Positions 1 to 12,800 of a stretch of 64,000 bases of DNA are shown in pieces. Both the position numbers and the translations under genes were made by a program. Location: positions 3,208,603 to 3,272,602 of the forward strand of contig JAAONU010000013.1 of assembly GCA_012932295.1 (NCBI GenBank), in the 5' to 3' direction. Under the pieces are notes generated by a model. That model was not told where the DNA came from. It saw only the letters and a list, made by a program, of their open reading frames with translations, and did no database searches. Within the stretch, counting starts at the first letter, position 1; each line of letters starts with the position of its first letter. The stretch is from Cyclina sinensis (lineage: Eukaryota; Mollusca; Bivalvia; Venerida; Veneridae).

Positions 1-748
1 ATAGTAAAAGTAATGCTCTCATGCTTTTAGTACCATTCTGAGGCAGAATCATTTTGTACTGATAGTTTTCTTGTCTCGAAAAAATAATTAGGGTCTGATG
101 TTTCAGTGTTGTTGGAGGACATCATTTGGGCAATTTGATAATATGCATTATAGATTAGACCCTCTCTCAAGAGATCTATGTGCATAAATGCTGTTCTTGT
201 ATTGATGTTTTGTTAAAACAGCTCTCTGTCTCTCTCAAGGATATTTCGTTATGCGTTGTTTTATATTAGATGTATATTGATGTCAGCAGTTTTCTTATGG
301 ATGTAGTTTTGTATCATGTTTCGGACAGGGTTGGAAGGCTGCTTTTCTTTGCATTATTTTAGGAAACCCTCTGAAGAATGGTTCTGATTTACTGATCAAC
401 TTCCTTCTGTGTGTGGTATGTATTGCTGGATCACTTTAAGAAGTAATCATCTAAAAAAAAGAACTAGTACACTTTGCTTGGTCATTGAAAGAATTGAGAA
501 TGGTGATTTTACTAGTGTTTAAGTGTTAGTTGATTAAGGCTGGATCTGTGAGGGTATAATCCAAACATTTCTTGTTGCAGGTATGTATAGGTGTAGTTTT
601 GGCTGCATCTTTGTTTATGTGTGGGTGAGGTCCTTAATTAGTACCTGATTTCTGTTTTAAAAAAAATGAGTAGTGTAGCCCGATGCCCGTCAATATGTCT
701 TTATACAATTCACACATATTCTGTTTCACTGAGTCACATTATGCGACT

Positions 749-1200
749 ACCCTGAGAATGTTGTACCAAGTCTATCCTGAGAATCCTGTCCAAGAACTGT
801 CCTAAGAGTCTTGTCCTAGGTCTGGTCTGGAAGTCTTATCCTATGACAATTCTGATAGCCCTGTCGTAGAACTGCTTGGAGAGTTCAGCTCTGTGTCTAC
901 CCTGAGAGTCCTGTCCTAAGACTGTTCTGAGAGTCCTGTGTGTGAGTACCCTGAGAGTCCTGTCCTAGGACTGTTCTAAGAGTACTGTCCTAAGGCTGTT
1001 CTTAGAGTCCAGTGAGTGATTACCCTGAGAATCCTGTTCTAGGATTGTTCTGAGAGTCCAGCCTTCTGATTACCCAAGAGTCCTTTAATGAGACAGTTCT
1101 GAAAGTCTTGTTCTAGGACTGGTCTGAGTATCCTGTCCAAGGACTATTGTAAGAGCCTTATACTAAGACTGGTCTGAATGTCCTCATCTGAGACTATATT
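749..1200. repeat. Degenerate minisatellite, about 25-bp unit
   Basis: About 18 imperfect head-to-tail copies of a unit whose core is GAGAGTCCTGTCCTAGGACT, often followed by GTT. Each unit contains the small palindrome TCCTAGGA. Units vary from 23 to 27 bp and many are mutated, so the array looks old. Confidence 0.75.
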
Positions 1201-1439
1201 CTGTGGCAGTACTGACAGAGGCTACTTTGGCTACAGTACTGATACTGCTTTGAGAGTCCTGCTTTCTATGCATATCATATCGGTATTTAAATCTACCATA
1301 ACTGAAGATGAATGCAATTTTAGACCTCGAAATTTCGAAAGAGTCATTTTTGAAAGTGACTGATAATGTAAAGGAAGTGGGCAAAAGTGAATGTAGAATG
1401 GATTTTTGAAGACATCATTTTCTCAGTTTATCCATCCCA

Positions 1440-1685
1440 TTTTTTTTCTGTTTTTATGCCTCCCTTTGGACTGTCCGTCAGTCCGTCCGAAAACTTTAAC
1501 ATTGGCCATAACTTCCTCATTAGTAAGTGGATTTACTTCATACTTGGACATATTTACATTCTTTTAGACAAGACTTTCCCACTGACATATATTTAATTGA
1601 CCTTGACCCCTGAACGACTGGTCCTCAGCCCAAAGTCAGAGTACCACTTCGGGGGCATTGTCATCTTAGAGTGACAGTTCTTGTT
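1440..1685. repeat. Dispersed bivalve-type repeat with GTCC tract
   Basis: Contains GTCCGTCAGTCCGTCCGAAA followed by AACATTGGCCATAACTTCC, a TGACCTTGACCCCTGAACGA run and CTTCGGGGGCATTGTC. The GTCCGTCC tract and the calcium-style TGACCTTGACC phrase recur in interspersed repeats of bivalve genomes and in the larger elements elsewhere in this window. No coding content. Boundaries are approximate. Confidence 0.6.
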
Positions 1686-4600
1686 AAACATTAAAAGTGA
1701 AATCTAGAGAAACAGATTGTTTTTATGATAATAGTTTTTGATTTATATGTGTAGGTTAATGCACTAATGTCATTAGTCAGATGTAAAGTTTTTAAGGTAT
1801 ATTAGCAAAAACTTGCCTATACACAGATAGTGACAACATCTGGTGATAATGTCTGAAAAAAGTGATATTAAAAATGATCAGTTAACAATGTCTGTAATGT
1901 AATACATCTCTGTCATGTACACATATGGCTTGCCAAAACATCTTATGTAATTCCAAAGGAAGATATATCTGTGTCACCTAGTTTATTGTCTAAAACTGTC
2001 ATGTTTAAGAAAATATTTATGTTAAAATTTTGTGGTTGAGTTGAAAGAGCTAGAATTAAGCAAAGGTGTTGTAAGAAGTAGTTACTGAAAAGCTCTTCTG
2101 ACTCAAAGTAGATATACTACTACTTTCAGTAGGTCCTGTAGTAACACAAAGCATTTGGTATTTAATTGCTTTCCATTGAGACTTATAATAAATAGAGGCT
2201 CCATGTAAAGGTGCAAGTTTTAATAAAATGGAGGTTTCATTTAAAGGTGTTGCATACACTGAGCATGTAAAAGAACCACAGAATTTCTGGAAAGGGATGT
2301 CTTCTGTAATTCTTGCTCTGTACCCCACAACCTTAATTAACGAGACTCTACTTTAGGCATGGGCCGTGTGGGCAACAGGTAACTCAATAAATAAATACAA
2401 ATAGACAGAATGTTATCAGAGCTTGAAAGCGAGTCAGGTAAAGCTTTAAGAGTTTTTGAATTATCCACTACACATTTATTTGACTTGTAATTTTTATGTC
2501 CACAGTAGTCAGCTTTTCTGGGGTATTTTAAGGCATTCCTGGTACATCCTTAAACTTTTTTGGTGTTAAAGGTTTCCTCTTAAAACTATTAACACCTAGA
2601 GTTGTGGCCCTTTTATTATTTATAAGATCATTAAGCAATATCTGATAATCTAGATGAACAAACAGGAACTGCAGATTTGTGACATGTGACTTCGTCTTTT
2701 GAACAACTGTGCACAATATTAATTTTTTTGCCATGCGTATCAGCAAAAATTTCTATTCAGTAAGCTTTCATACCCTTGGCAACAGATTTCCCTCAGACTT
2801 CCATTGATAAATCAAACAGCGTTGTGCAAAATGATTGCAATGAAGGTACGTTTGTGATGTGCAAACTGATTGCAATGAAGTTAGGTTTGTTAGCAATTCA
2901 AAAGTCTTTACCCATTGTTTGCCATTTAGTCTGAACTAGAAATGTCAATCTCTTTCCTCTTACCAACTGTGTTTGACCATCTTGCCTTGGTGGGGATGTT
3001 AAGTCTTATAATTGTGAAGGAGTTACAACTACCTGGACTGTTCTGTTTTCTGAGTCATATAAATATGTTAATTTTGCTATACCTTATGGTTGGTTAACCA
3101 TACCTAATTTCAATTTACAATAAAACTCTATTATACTGTGATTGACATGTCTTTTACTATGGTAATTCATATATTTTGAAGGTCATGAACCATGATTTAT
3201 GTGTTTCTCCATCATCCAAAATGAAAAAATCATGGAAACTTCATTGAAGTTTTGATGAGCACTTGATAAATTTGAATTTTATTGTCAGTTTCATTGAGAC
3301 GCATTCAGAAATTTGATTTTCGGCGTGTGCTTTTCTTTCAACGCCAAATTATCAGTAATCTTGTGTCGCCTACCAAAGCGTTGCAAGGCAACTGACTAAT
3401 ATCTCTGTGTCCTTCACAATTTCATTTTTCGCCCTAATGAAAATTGGTTTGGTACGAACGTTTTAGTCATGAACATACAAATTTAAAAAAAGATCTAGAA
3501 ACAGATATTTCTGTAACCTTCAAATCTAGGAAAGTTGGACCCTAATTTTCAATTGGGTCCTCACTTTAGTTTATCTCTATCTATAGTACTTTATGTAGAT
3601 TGGGAATGTTGCATTGAACTGGTTCTTGTGTTTGTGTTGGCTGTGTTCACCTCAAGTTCGAAATTTGTTCTAAGGATGCTTGCTGATGGATGACACTGAG
3701 CAGTGCATTTTGGGATATTTTTATCTCCACTGTTTGTTTGTTTTTTTGTTTGTTTTGTTTTTTGGTGTTTTTTTTTATTTTGTTATCTAAAATCTTTCCT
3801 ACATTCCTGTATCACTTTTTAAAGAAAATCCATTCATTCGAAGTTAATTGCTTCACCAAGGAATTGCTTAGTGGAAAACAGTCAGGACTCATATTAATAT
3901 TGCTTTATGGAAAGCATGCTTTTGATAAGAAAATTTATTACAGTAGAGTGTCAACATTTACATTAAGTTATTATCTTTATCCTTGATTTCTTTCAAATCG
4001 GTTTGAAATCAATAATGCAGGCCTTTCATTTTGTGATTTGATCTGTGCATATGAGGGTTAAACTACTTCCTTCCCTTATATTATATATGGATTCATAAAG
4101 CCTTGTTAAATGAAAAATTTCAGCTTTACAGATAAACAAGAGATAGTTACAATTGTAAGCATGAAATAATGGCACATTTAACCATATATGGGCAGGGAAT
4201 AATTACAAGATCAAAGCAGTTGTTTGATATTTAAAAAAGATAATGTCAAGAATTGTTGTAATTAATGATGAATAGTTGAGTAATTGTTGTTTTCCCTTTT
4301 AGCATACCAGTGACCTAATATAATGTATAACTGATAAGAATCTGTGAAATCAATAAAATATTGAGCAGGATGTACAGCAGGGAGGTTTCCTTTGCCCTAT
4401 CTTTTTCATCAGTTTCATTACTTTTCTAAGTGTTTTACTGGTACAGAGCTGTGGTTTATTGTAATATTTTGAAATTGAAAAAAATGTGTTCTAATAGGTG
4501 TTTGCTAAGATGAAGTACTGTTTTAGAATTATCACATAGAAAAAATATATATATGGTGTGAAAAATAAAGTTAATTGTTAATCTTTAAGTTAAATAGGTC

Positions 4601-6659
4601 AGCAGCCTGCTAATTCTAAATAGAAGCATGTGTTTTATGACAGTTTCAGATTTTCACTATATATTTTTGCTTTCCAATATTTAATTCATTGTGAATAAAG
4701 AGAGAGAGACGGCTCATAAGCTTATGCAAGTGGACCCACAGTTTGACTTTACTTTCAAAATAAGTCCATTTAAATTAATTCCCAACAATTGAACATTTCT
4801 TAAGGACCTTCATTACACAGTGAAAAAAAGCCATAAATTACTGGCTTTTCCTTACTTTATGTAAAGGACTCTGAAGTGTTTAATGGCACATTTGTCAAAA
4901 CTAGACAATCTCCTTTGTCAAAATGTCCACTCATTTTGTAATTTATTTGTCCCAAAACCCTTTGACCATAGAGACAGGTAGAAAAAGGGCCAACCCACTT
5001 CTGGTCAATAGTTATAGAAACTGTGGTTGCTATAGAGATGATTATCAAGATCCAGATCACAACAGCCTCTGGCCATGGAGACTTGCTGGACCATGACCAA
5101 TGAAAAAATTAGCCAGCCAGAATACAGCCTAAATCTTATACATCTGTGTTAATATTGTCACACTTGTACTATTCCTGGGATTTATTTTACGCTTTTGTAC
5201 TAGGTTGTGTGTTACTTTTACCACAAATTCAGTCTCTTGCATTTATTATTGTTTGGCTGTCTGTTTTTTATGGTCTGTGAAATTCTGTAACTGGAACATG
5301 GCAGACAGTGGAGAAAACAGCTTTTAGTGTAAATTGATCATCTGAATACTTTAGAAGTGTTAAAATCCTTTTTTAAATCTGAAATATAAGTGAGCTTGGC
5401 TGAGAATTGTGGATTTATTTGGATAGATGCTATTTGAATTTTGGATATAAAAACAGGTTTCTTGGCTGTTAATTTTGGATTTAGAAGGGAAAACAAAAAC
5501 TAGCAGTCTTGAAAGGATTTCATTTTTACCTGTAAATGGTAGGTGATTTGTGACATTATAGGGCATGATAAAAATGCCTCTGTGTAAATCAGTAACTTTG
5601 ATTCATAGAAATTTATATCTGAAAATTTGATTTTAAAAATGTGTCAGGATTTATGAAAATAAAATGATATATTATACATGATGAGAAGTTATATTTTACC
5701 TACTGCAGTATTTTATAAATATTATTATCAGCTGAATTTTGATGATTCAGAGGTGGAGTTTGTGGTATAAAGTTCAGGTTAAACTGTGCAGGTATTAATT
5801 ATTACATTTTAGAAGTGCACCTGATGAATGGGACAAGTGTTGTAGTGTAAATAAATATAACAGCAAGTCTGAAATGGTCATTTGTTTGGTCATGGTGAAA
5901 TACTTCAAAGGGGCCTCCTGGCTTGTTTATGAGCGTCTGTTTTGGACATAAAGCATGTTTTATGGACTGTGTTGGACATTAGCTAGACTGCATAGGGCCT
6001 GGTTACTTAGGACACTTGAGCTGACCACATGTTTTACATATACTTGTCAAATTCTTTATTTCAAGGAAAGTGACATATAGACATACTAATTTGGTTACAA
6101 TTTCTTTGATCTCTTCATTTTTTGTCACCTAATTTGCATATTTACAATAAAAGTGAGACATTAAGTGCAGTTTCTTTTCTCAGTATTAAGAATCTGTTAT
6201 TATAACAACTTTAGCCACACTAGTGTTTAGATCCTATTCTTCTTTTGGAAAATAATCATTGTAATAACTTAACTGGATTTTAACAAGTTGGATTTATCAT
6301 TTTATGTGAAATAAAAGGTATTAATATACAAAATTATTTATTTTTGCAATTTATATATATTTTTTAGTTAAAGTGTCATTTATTAATTCAATTAATTGTT
6401 ATTTGACTGGCAAAGTTGACATGTTAAAAAAATATTAAATACTGCAGTACCAACAGAATATTGAAAAGTAGATGGACAAGAGTTTGCTTAATTATCATCT
6501 GTTATAATAAATTTTGTGTATTGAAATTGAAAACAAAATTTTTTGTGTTTGTACTTGGAAAGTGTTTTATGTGATTGTACAGATTTAGATCTACATATTT
6601 TACAGATATGTGTCAAATAATATGATGATATAAGAACTGGTTTTTTTCTGTAATTTCAG

Positions 6660-6840
6660 AAAAATATGTCGCCATTGTAAGTGTCCACCAGAAATACATG
6701 ACATGGCTACAAGTTTGGCAGACGAGAGGACCTTAAACAAATTGATGCATGACGTAAAGCGGAACTCCACCTCAGATGATGACAGTGGATGCCCATTAGA
6801 GGAGTACTCATGGGTCCCACCAGGGCTCAAACCAGAACAG
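6660..6840 (+). CDS. prickle: Prickle exon A: Cys-rich box and start of PET domain
   Basis: Acceptor TTTCAG ends at 6659 and donor GTAAGC starts at 6841. The exon carries one codon-completing base plus 60 codons. It encodes CRHCKCP, then [19 protein letters not shown], the invariant start of the Prickle PET domain, and ends cleanly after KPEQ. It lies 20.6 kb from the next exon. Internal methionines (DMATS, LMHD) could serve a shorter isoform, but nothing in the sequence proves that. Confidence 0.93.
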
Positions 6841-9800
6841 GTAAGCTGATAACATGTGAATGTTTTAGCACAGTTATTCCCTTCTTAGTTCTGTAACATC
6901 GTTTAATAGGTAATTTAAATGTATACAGTCAAACAAAAGAGATTAGCTATCGTAAATATTATCTTTTGCTATGCTGTTGAAAAACACCATGGAACAAGGA
7001 AGCAAAAATTGTTATTAACACATTACAATACTTTTTGCAATATCCTTTTATCTCAAGGCAATGGTGGATTACATTGCATGTCAACTAATTACATTGGAAT
7101 GCCTCAATATGTCAGCCAGTGCCAACAATAGCAGAAGAATGAGCAAATCTTCTGGTAATTAAGTTCTCTAATTTCCTCATACATTCTCGACATGGCAACA
7201 GTTTCTGAGGTGTTTTTCTAGCACGCGGGGTATTTGTCCAGGAAATTAGGGAAAGTCGTCTGGAGCGATCCACTGTGTTTCTTTCTATTCTGCCACCACA
7301 TCAGATATTCTTTCTAATTCTGTTTGCAATGTCTTAAAAAGTCACTGAAGTGATTCATTTTCTAAAGTTCACTGCAAATTGAATACAAATGAAAAGCACA
7401 CATGCAAACTTAGGGTTCAGTGAACTCATGATTTTAACTGCATCCGGAAACAAGGAGTAGTTTTATACTAAACCCTTGAAGTGCAGAAATTATTCTGTGT
7501 GCAAAAGTTTGATGTCATATAAATTTCTTTATTTTCCACTAATGACCTAATACAAAAGAATAATTAACAGTTTGGCCTTCAGTTACTTTTTTGATGTGAT
7601 CATTATCCATCTGCGGACCAATTTGCTAAGTAAATATGATATTTGAATGCAGCTGTATGCATGCACTCAATTTACGCACCACTAATTATTTAGTTGAATT
7701 CACCACTGCACCAACCTTTGCAATTTCTCTTGAGTCTATTAAATTTTGTGAATGACTGAAGTATAATTGAAATATAGATTTTACAGGCATCTGTTCCGTA
7801 GACCTAATTCTTGTGATTCAAAAACACAAATTTTCCATGGAATTATGCACATAGGACTAATAAACCATGAACAGATAACAGCTTTGTGTAATTTTAGAAT
7901 CCACTCTTTTCACATAATGGGAAACCAGTAACAGATGAAGACGTAGTGTTAATTTAACATTTTCTTTTTAATTATTCTGTCTTTTTTTTTTTGGACAAAT
8001 TGCACTGTAACTCTTGAAGTATGTTTCAGATTTTATATACAGAATGTTAAAGGTAATAATTATAGTATTAATTGTCTGGATGGCTTATATTTGAAGTGTT
8101 ATAATAAAAATTGCCTGTGATCTTCAAAATAGTAAATATCTATCATGTTGCATTCTTTAGGAATGTTATGGTAACTCGACACAGACAGCTGGAAGTTGAG
8201 TTTTTTGGGCATGTAGTCAAGAATAATTTTATTACAATTTATTACATGATTGGTTTAGTTAACAAATTTCTTGGCAGTCTGGAAGCATTCTTGCATGAAA
8301 TAATTGACTGGAGTTTTAAGGTGATTCAATATATTACTGTAGACAAGTTGGCTGGCTATGGTAGCTTTCAGTTAACACCAGTGACTGTCCAAGTAGGCCA
8401 CCATCCTTCATATGAAAAGTGTATTTCACTTTTCTTTGCTAGAAAATTCATCTATCAGAAATTGTTCTTTGCATGATCCACTTAGAAAAAAAATGTAAGA
8501 TGTGAATAATGCATTTCCTACTGAAAAAAAATAAATTTAGTTCCGTTTCATATAAGACATATCTCATTTTGACTGTAATAGAAAAGGACATTTTCGATGG
8601 GAAATATAATTTATGGGGATTTTCAAAGTTACCATATTACATACATGGGGGGTTATTGGTTATTAAGTCACCTTGACACAGTTATGTCAAGGTAGACTCC
8701 TTTGATGTCTGAAATTTTTGAAGAATTTTCTAACTTTCCACAGGCATGAAGCTAGCAGTATTGTAAATAATGAAGTTCTGGAATAGCTGAGGTCTAACAA
8801 ATGTTGTGAATTTGTCTGAATATAAGATAAATACTTAAAGGCATTCTGGAGTATGGGCCAGGTGTAGGAAGTCTGCTCAACAACAGGCAACATGCAGGAA
8901 TGTTGGTAGTTTATCACTGACAGAAATTTCAAAGGATTTTAGATTTTTTTTTCACTTGGGCAAAACTTAGTTATATTTCTTGGCATTGTCCTGCCTACAC
9001 CTCCCTCTGTGGTTTGGAGGTTTTGTGCGATATGATTCCCACAAGAACGCTCATGAAGGAGTGCTGTATCTTCAGTTATCATTGCAAGAGACCACATTAG
9101 CTCCTAAGTTTATTGCATATATGTTATAATTTTGATAAAAATTTAAATCATTTAACAAAAACCGAAACAATAAGTGACTGTAAAAATAAGAAGTAAAAAG
9201 TTAAATGTTTGAAAGTAAGTGAAATTCGAGAATAATTGTTTAAAAATGAAACAGAATTTAGTAACTTTAGATGCATTATGAAATTAAAATCCCACAAACG
9301 TAGACATTCTTGTGGCTTTTACCAATCCTGTGTGCATGTTTAATTAACACAGACACCTGTTACATTTTGTTTAATTAGAGACTAAAATGTTGCAAAAAAA
9401 AATACCTGACAAGAGACTATGGCAGTGAATCTTAAGTCAGTCTATACATGAGTTTTTGTCATATTAAACTTTGTGCATGTCTTAGTTAACTCTTTGTTTT
9501 GATGTAATAAAACATAAATTACAATGTAGCTTTTATCTGTTTTGCATTAGAAATGACATTTTAACACTAAATATACAATATGAAGGTCAGTGAGGTAAAA
9601 AATATTTAATGTTCTGAACTCGAAAAGTTTTTAGTGGAATTAGTCATTGTTCAACAATTCAGGTTTCGTTGAAACATAGATTTATGATTTCTGCAACAAA
9701 GGCAGTTGAAAAACTTACAGGAAAAAAAACCCAAGGAAATTCATAACTAAAATTAGCACCCTTGTGATTATTTTAAGTCAAATGAATAAAAAGGTAGAGC

Positions 9801-12800
9801 TGCAATTTCTTGCACGTTAATCATGAGTTCAACAGTTTAGTAGAGATTTATTACTGTAGATTTGTTGACTGTTTTTGTTCATTTTCAATGCTTTCAAAGA
9901 TAATACTTTGTTTGTATGAAAGCTTTTTCATTTTGCTTTAATTGTCTATGCATCAGTAATTTAAGGAAGATCTCTAGACAGAAAGACTGACAGTGGCAAG
10001 TGGAAGGTACTGACATAGCTATATGATTTATATATACCTGCTTGTATTGTGGCTGTAAAAATCATATAGCGAAAATATTTCAGAAAACAAATTCGGTGAT
10101 GGCCACTGTGATAAGATCCTACTGTTCTATGAAGATGATTGTTGGAAATGATCGAGAGGTTCTATAGTTTAATAGTCATTTTAATAACCTGGCTTTAATT
10201 GGTATCAAAACAGTAAGAAATAAATCAGAATGTCTAGAAAAATGATCATCTTGTGTTTAGATGAACTCTTAGTATTCATTTCTGTTCAATCACAGTACCA
10301 GTATTTCTCTGTTAGAATGCAGTAAAAAGACTGCCATATTTGAAACAGCAAGGAAATTGAAAAATAAGATTTGAAACTTGGATGTCAAACATTCAAAAAA
10401 ATGATGAAGTTTCAGTGTGACATATTCAAAGTTTTTAGGCAGGTTAAACAACATCTGACTTTTCAGCCCACTGATCATTAAATGTGCAATAATTTTAGTT
10501 TACAGTGAAGCTTTGGTAGATAAAGAAGGATGAGAGAAAGAAATACACCTGGTGTAATTGTTAAGTAATTAACCTGAGCAGCTGTTAGGTTTCCACATAG
10601 GTTACAGGTAATCTCTGCAGAAAAAATATCAAAGAAAGCAGTAGACCCTGGCTCTGGGAACATATTTAATGGGGCAAAGATTTACTTTTAGAACTTGCAA
10701 AACTCTCTGATAACACTAGTGGAACAGAAAGAACACAATATGATATTAGTTTGAACACTTTAATAGAATTATTTGTTGTAACAATTTCAAGTCCACTTTC
10801 AAAATAGCATAACAATATTAGAATCAATTGAATTTTGATAGAGTGAAAATTCTGATGTACAAAGAGCTGTGACAACATTCTGTGGTCTCTTCACTGTCTC
10901 CTACCAATTGTCGAAATCTGCAGTTCTGTACAAAAGAGATTGAGACCATCGCCAATCCCAAGATACACATTTTTGACTGGATATAATAAAACATATCTAG
11001 GTATATGATAAAACTTCAAAGAATCAATTTAGTTGTTGCAAATGGGAGAAAGCTAACTAACGCGCAAATTTCTGCTTCTTACTACTTGTAATTCAGGGTA
11101 ATTTATGTTCTGATTCCCGTTAAAGCCATTATTGAAGACATTGGAGATATTATGATGTATATGTTCTGTATAGTTATCAGGTTAAGCCAAATATTACTTC
11201 ATTTAAGCTGTTCATTGAAGTTTTGATGGACAGTGTATAGGGATATTATCAACATTCTAAGTGGTGTTTTTATGTTCTTTTCAATACCATAGATTGCCCC
11301 CCTCATGGAAAGAATGTTATGAAACATTTGTTGATGTGATAAGCTGGTGATATATTGTTATCTGCTTGATGGGAGATGATAAACTGTGTCTGAGATTGGT
11401 CTGGCAGCTCAGGGGCAAGTAACTCCTGCTATGACCACTTGGCCCTGTAGGGAGCCAGAGAAACGAATGTTTGACGTTTAACAGGTGATGTGTGGTGAAG
11501 ATAACTGGTTTATATCAGAGCTATTTAAGGCTTATTGTAAGCCAGATGTGCAAAGAAGTTACGTTTTTTAATTAAAATAGATCAGATGCTTTTAGAATTT
11601 CTTCTGTGTGACCTCTGTGTACTGTAATACAGCCATAATTAACAACAAAAGTTGTTTTTGCCACACATCTACCATATGATTATGAATACATGTCAAAATA
11701 TGTAACTCCAAATTCTGAATAGACCAATGAAATTCATTTCCTGTCATATATATACATATGTTGCATTTAATTTTCTACAACAAATATCACTTAAAATTTG
11801 CAGAATAATATTCCTTATGGGAAATCACTGAATGTGACTGCATTATCCCAGAAGTGCTGACTGTAACCAGCAATATTGAACATTATAAATTCTTTTTAAT
11901 AGCATTACCCTTTTCCAAAAAAAAAATGAGAAGGTCAAATAATGACACCAAGCACCCTGCACTTCCTGTGTATTTGTCTGGACAGGTTAGATTGGTACGT
12001 ACAGTACCATTTCTTAGATAGACTCAAGCTTTTTTTCAAAGGCCATCTGTCTGTTACTAAAGATCCTTTCTGCAGACTTTTATCAGTTGAAAAATGAAAA
12101 CTGTCACAAAAATTCTAAATAAAAATGCTGTTTTAGATGAAGAGTTGCAAAAAAAATAAACACAGCACAAATAGATCTAGCAGTGTACGAGGGAACACTT
12201 TTCAAGTGATTATTTTGTTTGTATACAATATTGTAATTGTTTGTGTAACTGCTCTGCTCTCAGTGATTGCAATGTAATAGATAGAGATCTGTTATCTGTC
12301 GGCAATCTTTGTTGCAGAGGGAGTACTCTGGGGTTTGTACCTGTCTGTAGCAGATAGAGGAATGCATGCTGTACTGTGTAGCTATAAAAGCAGCTTATTG
12401 TTGATAATGTCCCCTGATAAGCCTTTACAGAATGCAGCAGTCACATGCACTCATCAGGTGATAGTAGGCTTCATATAACAGCAGGACAAAAGACCCCCTA
12501 TGATAGTTTTATGGGAAGAAATTTGTTCTACATAGAGATGTGATGTAAGATATTTCTTACAGTACTTCAGGTAGTTTGGGGTTGTTTGATTTTGTTTATT
12601 CTAATTTTGTTTTAAATCTATATAATGATGAAAGATAAAAGCCAGATTAGTCATCATGTTTGCTCGAGAGAAAAAGAACACGGAACCAGGTCTGTTTGCT
12701 TGTGTACAGATTGAATAAGTTTGAGACTGCATTACATTACAGACAGTTTGTTTATGAACAGAGCTTGTAAACATCAGATGTGTCTTGAATTTGAAAACAT

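Larger units (their letters stand above)
1..6659 (+). other. Upstream Prickle intron or 5' region, no exon recognised
   Basis: Because the exon at 6660 begins with a split codon, this stretch should be intronic, at least near its right end. No further Prickle exon was recognised, although a short non-conserved 5' exon could be missed. It holds a degenerate minisatellite (about 749-1200), a dispersed repeat (about 1440-1685) and two imperfect copies of a roughly 36-bp unit at 2823-2896 (sharing TGATTGCAATGAAG). The rest is AT-rich and featureless to the eye. Confidence 0.6.

Noticed and set aside
8111..8476. 121-codon open frame in the Prickle intron
   Set aside because: No recognisable domain; a faint resemblance to a reverse-transcriptase tail (a GHV word) is not supported by neighbouring motifs.
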